Positions 7,209 to 13,393 of a stretch of DNA of 15,517 nucleotides are shown piece by piece. The DNA lies in assembly GCA_044375955.1 (NCBI GenBank), contig JBILLS010000074.1, positions 1 to 15,517 on the forward strand, written 5' to 3'. Each line of letters starts with the position of its first letter. Positions within the stretch are counted from its first letter, which is position 1. The DNA comes from VGCC01 sp044375955 (GTDB lineage Bacteria > Actinomycetota > Actinomycetes > S36-B12). Below the pieces are notes generated by a model that saw nothing but the letters and a program-made list of their open reading frames with translations, ran no database searches and was not told the origin of the DNA. Both the position numbers and the translations under genes were made by a program.

Positions 7209-8258
7209 ATGGATCCGGCTAGCCCCAGCATCCTTTTTTTGATGCTGGTTGCGCTGATAGCCGTCTTGGTCGGTTTGTTTGCGCGGCGTTGGCGTCGTCC
7301 AAATGCTGGTCAGGGCCCGAGAGTGTTAACCTCGGTTTCCCTTGGCCACCGGGAACGTCTGGTGGAAGTCCTCAGTGGGGAAGAAGTGCTTGTGCTCGGC
7401 GTTACCAGCCAACAAATCAATGTTATTGCGCGCAGACCGGCTAGCGCGCTTGAGTTGAGTCAAAAGGGCGAGCCCGCGTCGGCGAGTCCTTCAATGCTCA
7501 CTGGCCCGCGTCTTGGTGCTTGTTTTGCCTGGGTCGCTATGGTCGCAGTCCTCGCATTGCCAACCGATCTTTGGGCGCAAAATATTCCACTATTTGAAGC
7601 GGTTCCAAGTAAGGGTGGCGGCACGAACTACTCAGTTCCCGTACAAACCGTCATCCTGCTAACGGCGCTGTCGTTTCTGCCGGCGATGCTGATGTTGATG
7701 ACAAGCTTTACAAGAATTCTGATTGTGTTGTCACTACTTCGTCAGGCGATGGGACTTGTTACAACGCCTCCAAACGCAGTGCTCGTTGGTCTGGCCTTAT
7801 TTGTCACCGCTGCGGTCATGGCTCCAGTCACTGATAAGGTCTATAGCGAAGCCTGGCAGCCTTATGTGGCAGGCAGGATTAATTTTGAGCAGGCGATCGA
7901 TCGTGGTGTAGAACCGGTCAAGGCATTCATGTTGCGTCAAACGCGCGCTGATGATTTGAATCTTTTCGTAAAGCTTTCAGGAAAGACTTATGCGAAGCCC
8001 GAAGATGTGCCGATGACAACCGTTATCCCAGCTTTTGCGATCAGCGAAATTAGGACCGCGTTTTTGATTGGTTTTGTTATTTATTTGCCATTTTTAGCGA
8101 TCGATTTTGCCGTCGCGAGCGTACTTACCGCATTAGGCATGGTGATGGTCTCGCCAATTACTTTCTCGCTGCCGCTTAAGCTCATTGTTTTTGTACTTGC
8201 CGATGGGTGGGCCATGCTGATTGGCGGCTTGGTAGACAGCTTCAAAATGAGTGCATGA
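7209..8258 (+). CDS. fliO-fliP: FliO-FliP fusion: export-gate assembly factor joined to gate core protein
   Basis: FliP is a core subunit of the FliPQR export gate; FliO is a membrane scaffold that helps FliP oligomerise. Here both lie in one 349-residue frame. Residues 1-90 look like FliO: a membrane helix at about 7-24 followed by ARRWRR, then the small domain with TSVSLGHRERLVEVL and LVLGVTSQQINVI. Residues 96-349 look like a complete FliP, including its own signal peptide (hydrophobic 103-118, cleavage expected after LWA, residue 123), then SFTRILIVLSLLRQAMG, TPPNAVLVGLALFVT, VIPAFAISEIRTAFLIGF and SPITFSLPLKLIVFVLADGW. No stop separates the two parts. An ATG at 7494 (FliP residue 1, 254 residues, with only a weak GCGAG upstream) could allow separate FliP synthesis. 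The topology fits: the FliO C-terminal domain is cytoplasmic, where the FliP signal would begin. Confidence 0.92.
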   Translation: MDPASPSILFLMLVALIAVLVGLFARRWRRPNAGQGPRVLTSVSLGHRERLVEVLSGEEVLVLGVTSQQINVIARRPASALELSQKGEPASASPSMLTGPRLGACFAWVAMVAVLALPTDLWAQNIPLFEAVPSKGGGTNYSVPVQTVILLTALSFLPAMLMLMTSFTRILIVLSLLRQAMGLVTTPPNAVLVGLALFVTAAVMAPVTDKVYSEAWQPYVAGRINFEQAIDRGVEPVKAFMLRQTRADDLNLFVKLSGKTYAKPEDVPMTTVIPAFAISEIRTAFLIGFVIYLPFLAIDFAVASVLTALGMVMVSPITFSLPLKLIVFVLADGWAMLIGGLVDSFKMSA

Positions 8259-8259
8259 C

Positions 8260-8529
8260 ATGGACAGCAGTGAAATCATCGGTCACGTGCTTCGGGCAAT
8301 CCTCATGATGGGTCTGTTGGCGGGACCGATTTTGCTATCGATTTTGATACTGGGTCTTATTATTGGTGTGCTTCAGGCTGCCACCTCGGTCAATGAACAA
8401 AGTCTTACGTTCGTTCCAAAACTTATCATCACAGCGCTTGTTATTGGCATCGGCGGGTCAACGATCTTGTCGCTTTACGTCGACTATATTCGGGATGTGC
8501 TGGCGCGGATTCCCAGTCTCACGCAATAA
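8260..8529 (+). CDS. fliQ: Flagellar export-gate protein FliQ
   Basis: FliQ is a two-helix inner-membrane subunit that wraps the FliP-FliR core of the secretion gate. The 89-residue product equals the usual family length. It contains two hydrophobic spans around the hallmark LQAATSVNEQSLTFVPKL, close to LQAATQINEMTLSFIPK of enterics. ATG 8260, one base after the fliP stop, is preferred. A GTG at 8251 in the same frame would add three residues and overlap fliP. The close spacing suggests translational coupling. Confidence 0.95.
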   Translation: MDSSEIIGHVLRAILMMGLLAGPILLSILILGLIIGVLQAATSVNEQSLTFVPKLIITALVIGIGGSTILSLYVDYIRDVLARIPSLTQ

Positions 8530-8543
8530 GGTGCCTCAGGCCT

Positions 8544-9335
8544 ATGTTGAGCATCCCGCAAAGCCTGATCGAGACTGTATTTCTGCCAGGCATACTCGCT
8601 GCTACTCGCATTGTGGGCCTATTTTTGTCAGCGCCGTTTTTTGCGTTGCAAACCATACCGCAGCGATTCCGCGTGGGTTTGGCCATGGTTGTCGCTTTTG
8701 GTATTCCACTTCAAGTCGGTGCGCTTTCGAGCGTTGCGCTCAACACGTCAACCGGTGGCTTTATGGCACTTGCGGGCGGGGAGTTGTTGATCGGTCTTGC
8801 AATGGGCTGGCTGGTTCGCCTCGGTTTGCTGGTGTTTGATGTTGCCGCTGAGGTCATCAGTATCCAGACCGGACTGTCCTTTGCCTCGCAGTACAACCCC
8901 GATCAAGCCCTGCCATCAGGCGTCGTTGGAAGCCTGTTCGGTTTGATCGGCCTAGCCCTGATGTTTGTGATGAATTTGCATTTAGTTGTGATCGAGATCT
9001 TGTTCGACTCATTTCGCGCGCTACCTCCCGGACAGTGGCCTGCTTCGCTTGAGGTGCAAGCGGTTTTAAAGGTGTTGAGCACCTGTTTCGGTGTTGGTAT
9101 CGTGTTGGCCCTTCCCTTTGTAGCCATTAATCTCGTGGTCATGGCCGCGCAGGGTTTCATGGGTCGGACCAGTCCGCAGATGAATCTGTTTTCAATTGGC
9201 TTCGCGCTCACGATTCCTGTTGGCGTGTTTTTGATCTATGTGCTATTACCGGTTTTTCCGGAAGTGCTACAGCGCTCGCTTGAGGCAGTTTACGCTTTAC
9301 TCAGGCAAACCTTTAGCGCCCCGCGGGGGATATGA
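8544..9335 (+). CDS. fliR: Flagellar export-gate protein FliR
   Basis: FliR completes the FliP5-FliQ4-FliR1 gate at the centre of the MS ring. The 263-residue product is strongly hydrophobic with about five or six membrane segments. It carries family motifs such as RIVGLFLSAPFF near the N-terminus, GLSFASQYNPD in the middle and AAQGFMGRTSPQMNLFSIGF in the last third. It starts 14 bases after fliQ. Its stop TGA overlaps an ATG of the following lipoprotein gene. flhB, which often follows fliR, is not here. Confidence 0.95.
   Translation: MLSIPQSLIETVFLPGILAATRIVGLFLSAPFFALQTIPQRFRVGLAMVVAFGIPLQVGALSSVALNTSTGGFMALAGGELLIGLAMGWLVRLGLLVFDVAAEVISIQTGLSFASQYNPDQALPSGVVGSLFGLIGLALMFVMNLHLVVIEILFDSFRALPPGQWPASLEVQAVLKVLSTCFGVGIVLALPFVAINLVVMAAQGFMGRTSPQMNLFSIGFALTIPVGVFLIYVLLPVFPEVLQRSLEAVYALLRQTFSAPRGI
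9325..9330 (+). promoter_or_regulatory. Shine-Dalgarno of the lipoprotein gene
   Basis: A GGGGGA run lies seven bases before ATG 9338 but only one base before ATG 9332. It therefore favours 9338 as the start. Confidence 0.5.
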
Positions 9336-9337
9336 GA

Positions 9338-10225
9338 ATGAAATTGCTGATTCGTGTTTGCCTAATGATTGGCTTGGGTGTCGGCCTGTCGGGTTGTTTG
9401 GAAACAATGCCGAAAATGCCCTCATTGGCCGATATGCCCAGCTTGCCGTCATCGCCGGGATTAAAAGAGCGCAACGCCTCTGTTGCTCGTGCCTGGGATC
9501 AGGCAAGTCTGACTTGTCGTGCACAACATAAGCCCCGTGGTGCATTTTGCGAGCAGTTAAAGACCGAGGGTGAATATTTATCTTGTGCAGCCTCGCGCTT
9601 CACAAGCGCGGCCGAGCGTCTGCGTTATCCCGCTCAGGATCAGATTTGGGTTTGGCACAACTGCGTCATGACGACGGCTAACTTGCTCAAGGATGGTTTT
9701 TATCTTTCAAAGCCGGAACTTGAGAAGCGGATGGCCGCATGTCAGGCACGCCTCGATCCTGAGCCCGAGTTTCCGGTCAGACAGTCCGGCTGGCTAGGTC
9801 CCTTGGTGAATATGGTGATTACCGAAGATAAAGAGCCGCTCCGTGCAGTGATGCCAGGCGATTTTGCGGTCAACCAATCTCGTATTGCACTGGCAAGCTG
9901 CGAGTCACGTTTTGCACCGCCACGCGAGGAATCTAAGCCGCAGGCTCAGCAAAGTCCTGCTGCTATGCCGGTGGCTGCGCCCGTGGTCACGCCCGTCGTC
10001 ATTCCACCTCCTCCAGGCGTCAATGATGGGTCTGATGCGACAAGAAAATCCCAAACGAGAAAGTCAGTGCCAGTCAAAGATGCCAAGCCCGTGGCGACCA
10101 AGCCATCGGACAAGGCGCCTCGGGTCTCAGTTGATGGAAAGGCAGCGCCTGACATGACGGTAAAGGCTTGCCCGATACCGGGTGCGTGTGGCCCATCTGT
10201 ACCAGCTGATGCTGTGGGTCGATAA
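9338..10225 (+). CDS. Unrecognised cysteine-rich lipoprotein in the flagellar operon
   Basis: I do not recognise the family. From ATG 9338 the product has 295 residues; ATG 9332 would add two. It starts with a lipoprotein signal: KLLIR, a hydrophobic core and the lipobox LSGC, with lipidated Cys20. Leu at +2 argues for outer-membrane sorting. A short repeat with MPSL twice (MPSLADMPSLP, residues 27-37) follows. A region at about 46-195 has six cysteines (60, 71, 83, 109, 135, 188) and aromatic patches such as QIWVWHNC. The tail at about 196-295 is Pro/Ala/Lys-rich, probably disordered, with two more Cys at 278 and 284. Eight cysteines in the mature part suggest disulfides in the periplasm. 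Position after fliR, before another exported protein and flgB, suggests a basal-body role, for example near the rod or P/L rings. That role is inference from context. Confidence 0.8.
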   Translation: MKLLIRVCLMIGLGVGLSGCLETMPKMPSLADMPSLPSSPGLKERNASVARAWDQASLTCRAQHKPRGAFCEQLKTEGEYLSCAASRFTSAAERLRYPAQDQIWVWHNCVMTTANLLKDGFYLSKPELEKRMAACQARLDPEPEFPVRQSGWLGPLVNMVITEDKEPLRAVMPGDFAVNQSRIALASCESRFAPPREESKPQAQQSPAAMPVAAPVVTPVVIPPPPGVNDGSDATRKSQTRKSVPVKDAKPVATKPSDKAPRVSVDGKAAPDMTVKACPIPGACGPSVPADAVGR

Positions 10226-10269
10226 CCCGCACTTAGCCGTTCATTCAATGATTAAGCCGGTACGATCTC

Positions 10270-10275
10270 AAGGAG
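10270..10275 (+). promoter_or_regulatory. Shine-Dalgarno of the carbonic-anhydrase-like gene
   Basis: AAGGAG lies five bases before ATG 10281. This choice places a secretion signal at the very N-terminus, so it rules out the longer in-frame GTG start at 10182. Confidence 0.75.
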
Positions 10276-10280
10276 TTCGG

Positions 10281-11645
10281 ATGCGCTCGCATGTTTTTGG
10301 CTTCACACTTATTGCTTTAGCATCGCTTCACATGTCGGCTGAGGCCGCTCAATCCGAGCCAGGTGCTAAAAGTCCAGCGCCCGATGCGTCGTCCAAAGCC
10401 TCTGCGACAGAACCCAGTGCGAAGGGGCCAGCAAAGCCACTTGGTGATAACTTCAAAACAGGTATTGCTTTGCCTGTTGAAAAAAAAGCAGGCCCAGTTC
10501 AAGATGCGAAGGGCGCTGCTGAGGCTTCCAAATCGCCTGCCCCGGATAAGGCGGCTGTCCAAGCCCAGGCCGTAAAGACTGAACCCGGGCAACTAAAGCC
10601 CTTGTCGGGCGCGCCTGGTTTAACCCCAAGCGCAGCCACCACACCCCCGCCAGCGGCAACCGCGCTCGATGCAAACGCAACACCAAGTGCTCTGGAACAA
10701 AAGGTTCGAGGCCTTCTTGAGAGCAAGCTCGGAACCGATGGCGAGTTGATTCTCAAGTTAAGTGGCGATATGCCTGACTCACCTTCAAAGGGGGCTGATG
10801 CCGCAGCGCCAAGTCAACGTGGCTCAAAGGCGGCAGGGGCAGCCGGTGCGAAGCCCTCGGCCGAAGCGCCCAAGTCCACTGCTTCGGCTGGCGCAACGCC
10901 AACCACTAAAGACGTGCCTGCCTCAAAGGCCTCAACCTCTGCGCGTTCCTGGCAGTGGGCTGGCTCGCGTGGCCCAAGTCATTGGGGGCGTCTTGATCCT
11001 GAATACGGGCAGTGTTCTCAAGGTACGCTGCAGTCTCCAATTGCCATTTCGAAGTCTGAGGTGATTCCTGGAACGATCGAGTTACCTCGATTCATGTACG
11101 GCCCAGCTAATTTCAATATCGAGTTCCGAGGGCCAGCACTTGCGCTCAACCTGCTGACAAACTCAAAGCTTCAGTTCCGAGGGGTGGATTGGTCCCTTGA
11201 CCATATTCAGTTTCGGGTCCCTGGTGAATTCTTCTACGAAGGGCAGCAGTCCACGGCTTCGATTCAGTTCTATCATCGACACGGGGATCGCCAGCTAATT
11301 CTTGTTGTACCTGTTGCGGTCCGTGAGGGGCAGCCGAGCAGCGATGGCTTGAGGCATGTATTGCAACGTATACCGCTCGATGAGACCGACAAAGTATCAA
11401 CAAAAAATCTTGAATGGGCGCCGATGAGTTTGGTGCCTGGTGGCATTGCGAGCGCCCTTACCTATACGGGGTCGTTGTCGCATCCGCCATGTACTGAGGG
11501 TGTCCTTTGGGTTATTTCCGAGTCGCCGCTTTTGATTAATAAGCAGCAGCACGCTGAGTTGTTGGCCTTAGTGCCCCAGGGTTTTCGCCCTACACAACCA
11601 GCACACTCACGAGCAGTCATTCGGCTTCAGACGAAGCGGCAGTAA
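10281..11645 (+). CDS. Secreted protein with zinc-ligand-less alpha-carbonic-anhydrase-like domain
   Basis: The 454-residue product has a signal peptide (about 1-22, AEA site) and a Pro/Ala/Ser/Lys-rich linker to about 222 with a possible short helical island (ALEQKVRGLLESKL, 137-150). The C-terminal domain (223-454) resembles alpha-carbonic anhydrase: WQWAGSRGPSHWGRL, CSQGTLQSPIAI and GSLSHPPCTEGVLWVIS match family blocks. Cys245 and Cys404 occupy the usual disulfide positions. The active site is not conserved: by my alignment the HxH pair is Gln310/Arg312 (in HIQFRVPGEF) and the third histidine is Gln329 (in IQFYHRH). The proton-shuttle His64 and Thr199/Thr200 positions also look altered. 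It is therefore unlikely to hydrate CO2 and may be a binding or structural domain. It follows the lipoprotein gene after 55 bases. A flagellar role is inferred from location. Confidence 0.85.
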   Translation: MRSHVFGFTLIALASLHMSAEAAQSEPGAKSPAPDASSKASATEPSAKGPAKPLGDNFKTGIALPVEKKAGPVQDAKGAAEASKSPAPDKAAVQAQAVKTEPGQLKPLSGAPGLTPSAATTPPPAATALDANATPSALEQKVRGLLESKLGTDGELILKLSGDMPDSPSKGADAAAPSQRGSKAAGAAGAKPSAEAPKSTASAGATPTTKDVPASKASTSARSWQWAGSRGPSHWGRLDPEYGQCSQGTLQSPIAISKSEVIPGTIELPRFMYGPANFNIEFRGPALALNLLTNSKLQFRGVDWSLDHIQFRVPGEFFYEGQQSTASIQFYHRHGDRQLILVVPVAVREGQPSSDGLRHVLQRIPLDETDKVSTKNLEWAPMSLVPGGIASALTYTGSLSHPPCTEGVLWVISESPLLINKQQHAELLALVPQGFRPTQPAHSRAVIRLQTKRQ

Positions 11646-11673
11646 TTGCCGCGCTTGCGGCAATGAGTTGCCG
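11645..11673 (+). other. Overlapping, mutually exclusive hairpins after the carbonic-anhydrase-like gene
   Basis: ATTGCCGC (11645-11652) pairs perfectly with GCGGCAAT (11657-11664) around a GCTT loop. The second arm also contains CGGCAA (11658-11663), which pairs with TTGCCG (11668-11673) around TGAG. The two stems cannot coexist. No T-run follows, so a simple intrinsic terminator is doubtful. It may instead protect or stop the upstream transcript, or be part of a Rho-dependent end. Confidence 0.4.
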
Positions 11674-11693
11674 AAGAGACCATTGACGGCGAA

Positions 11694-11714
11694 GGTCTTA
11701 CATATGTTTAGACC
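11694..11714 (+). promoter_or_regulatory. Inverted repeat upstream of the flgB promoter
   Basis: GGTCT (11694-11698) and AGACC (11710-11714) form an inverted repeat with an 11-base centre containing ACATATGT. Further AGACC copies occur at 11677-11681 and 11780-11784. The centre is about 69 bases upstream of the start predicted from the sigma-54 site, a plausible place for an enhancer-binding activator. The repeats are visible; the function is speculative. Confidence 0.25.
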
Positions 11715-11746
11715 GCCTGTCAGCAAATAACTGCCATTTGTCGTTG

Positions 11747-11762
11747 TGGCATAGGGCTTGCT
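11747..11762 (+). promoter_or_regulatory. Sigma-54 (RpoN) promoter for flgBCDEF
   Basis: TGGCATAGGGCTTGCT matches TGGCACGrNNNTTGCW at every specified position except CG, which is TA. The -24 GG, the -12 GC and their spacing are all correct. The predicted start near 11773 leaves a leader of about 19 bases that contains AGGAG (11777-11781), just upstream of the flgB ATG. Confidence 0.8.
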
Positions 11763-11791
11763 GATATCTCCTGGCTAGGAGACCGTTTGCG

Positions 11792-12211
11792 ATGAACCTT
11801 GTACCTGAATTTGACCCTCTGTATTTTTCTGAGGCTGCTCTGCGGATGCGCAGCTATCGGCAGCAAATTCTTTCGTCAAATATGGCAAACGTCGACACGC
11901 CGGGCTACAAGGCGCGTGACGTGCTTTTTTCGCAAGCGCTTCGCGAGCAACTTGAGGGGACCGCGTACTCAAACGCGCTACCGCTCGCTTCAAGCAACGA
12001 TCGCCATTACCGAATTGGTGGCTCGCTACCCGGTGCTCCTGCGTTGCTTTACCGGATGCCCATGCAGCCTTCGCTCGACGGCAATACGGTCGATGTGGAG
12101 ACTGAGCGCTCGCATTTCGCCGACAACGCCCTGCGTACAGAGGCGGCGATGACCATGCTTAGCAGTGTTATTTCATCGCGCAGGATGGCGCTTTCAGGGA
12201 ACAACTCATGA
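11792..12211 (+). CDS. flgB: Flagellar proximal rod protein FlgB
   Basis: FlgB is a proximal rod subunit in the periplasm, exported by the flagellar type III system without a cleaved signal. The 139-residue product is of usual length. Its N-terminus has the rod/hook family motif ILSSNMANVDTPGYKARD. The middle is variable, and the C-terminal helix (AAMTMLSSVISSRRMAL) matches the conserved C-terminal D0 helix. ATG 11792 follows AGGAG by ten bases and is the first gene after the sigma-54 site. Its stop overlaps the flgC start as ATGA. Confidence 0.95.
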   Translation: MNLVPEFDPLYFSEAALRMRSYRQQILSSNMANVDTPGYKARDVLFSQALREQLEGTAYSNALPLASSNDRHYRIGGSLPGAPALLYRMPMQPSLDGNTVDVETERSHFADNALRTEAAMTMLSSVISSRRMALSGNNS

Positions 12212-12618
12212 GCCTCATGCGTAGTTTTCAAGTGGCTTCGACGGCGCTTTCATCGCAGTCTTTGCGTCTTAATGCGCTTGCTTCAAATCTTGCAAATGCG
12301 GAGTCAGTATCAGGCCCTGACGGTAAGCCCTACAAGCCGAGGCATGTTGTATTCAGGCCTGCGCCCATTTTGGGTGAAGTTGCAGCCGGCGTTGAAGTGG
12401 CTGCGGTTCAGGAGGACGAACGTCCTGGCCCCTTAGTCTATAAGCCTGGTCACCCGAGTGCGGATGCGAATGGTTATATCCGGATGCCCAATGTCAATCC
12501 GGTTGAAGTAATGGTCGACATGATATCTGCCTCGCGCTCATACCAAATGAATATTGAGGTGATGAACACGAGCAAGCAATTGATGCTGAAGATGCTCGAT
12601 TTGGGAAGGGCGGGCTAA
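12208..12618 (+). CDS. flgC: Flagellar proximal rod protein FlgC
   Basis: FlgC is a second proximal rod subunit. The 136-residue product has the N-terminal motif LRLNALASNLANAESV, with the typical GPDGKPYKPRHVVF continuation. Its C-terminus, PNVNPVEVMVDMISASRSY followed by NTSKQLMLKML, is highly characteristic of FlgC. It overlaps flgB by four bases (ATGA), a normal arrangement for coupled translation. Confidence 0.96.
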   Translation: MSLMRSFQVASTALSSQSLRLNALASNLANAESVSGPDGKPYKPRHVVFRPAPILGEVAAGVEVAAVQEDERPGPLVYKPGHPSADANGYIRMPNVNPVEVMVDMISASRSYQMNIEVMNTSKQLMLKMLDLGRAG

Positions 12619-12653
12619 GCCCCCTTTCAGACGGATAAGGCTACAGGAAATCT

Positions 12654-13349
12654 ATGAGTACAAGTCTTGGAAATTTAAGTGCGGTTGGCTCCTATGATCC
12701 AAAGACCGCAAACGCCCCGAAACTTGGGTCAAACACCATGGGCACGAGCTCCAAGGAGATTCAAGATAATTTCATGCGAATGCTGATTACGCAGTTGCAG
12801 AACCAGAACCCCTTGAATCCAATGGACAATGCCCAGTTCGCATCGCAGCTTGCTCAGATGAGTCAGCTTCAAGGGATCGAAAGCATGCGCAGTTCGATCG
12901 ACAGTTTTGTCAAACAGGTTCAAAGTGGCCGTCTTTTAGAGCAGTCCAGTCTTGTCGGTAGGCAAGTTATGGCTGCCTCCGAGTCTGTTCAGTGGAACGG
13001 GACCGATGCAGTGAATTTTGCGGTAAACGCTGACGCCACGATTTCTGATGCGGTGTTGCGCATCAAGTCTTTCGATGGTCGAGTCCTCGATGAAATCAAG
13101 CTCGGGACATTGAGTGGTGACATGAAGGGTTTGTCTTGGGATGGCACTGACAAGGAAGGGGCTCCTCTCCTTCCGGGCAAGTATCTCCTGACAGTCGATG
13201 GGATCGGGTTGGATGGCAAGACAAGCAAAGGGAATGTGCTTACGCCTGCACAAGTCACGTCGGTAAGACGTGCTGGCAACGATATTGAGGTCGACTTAAG
13301 TGACGGCCGTAGTGTTTTGGATTCACAAATTTTGCAGGTTGGCGCTTAA
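12654..13349 (+). CDS. flgD: Hook cap / hook assembly protein FlgD
   Basis: FlgD caps the growing hook and guides FlgE polymerisation, then is discarded. The 231-residue product has the conserved N-terminal export and assembly segment FMRMLITQLQNQNPLNPMDN followed by FASQLAQMSQLQGIESM. The C-terminal FlgD Ig-like/Tudor-type part includes LSWDGTDKEGAPLLPGKYLL. ATG 12654 is served by AGGA at 12645-12648. It follows flgC after 35 bases. Confidence 0.96.
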   Translation: MSTSLGNLSAVGSYDPKTANAPKLGSNTMGTSSKEIQDNFMRMLITQLQNQNPLNPMDNAQFASQLAQMSQLQGIESMRSSIDSFVKQVQSGRLLEQSSLVGRQVMAASESVQWNGTDAVNFAVNADATISDAVLRIKSFDGRVLDEIKLGTLSGDMKGLSWDGTDKEGAPLLPGKYLLTVDGIGLDGKTSKGNVLTPAQVTSVRRAGNDIEVDLSDGRSVLDSQILQVGA

Positions 13350-13393
13350 GGTTGTTTTTATTTTTAGAACTATTGAACTAGGGTGACGGATCT

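Noticed and set aside
10182..10280. Longer in-frame start (GTG 10182) for the carbonic-anhydrase-like protein
   Set aside because: It would bury the signal peptide 33 residues inside the protein and overlap the lipoprotein gene, whereas ATG 10281 has AAGGAG at ideal spacing.
13350..13376. T-rich stretch after flgD as a terminator
   Set aside because: There is no stem-loop before the T-runs, so it is not an intrinsic terminator; it is simply an AT-rich spacer before flgE.
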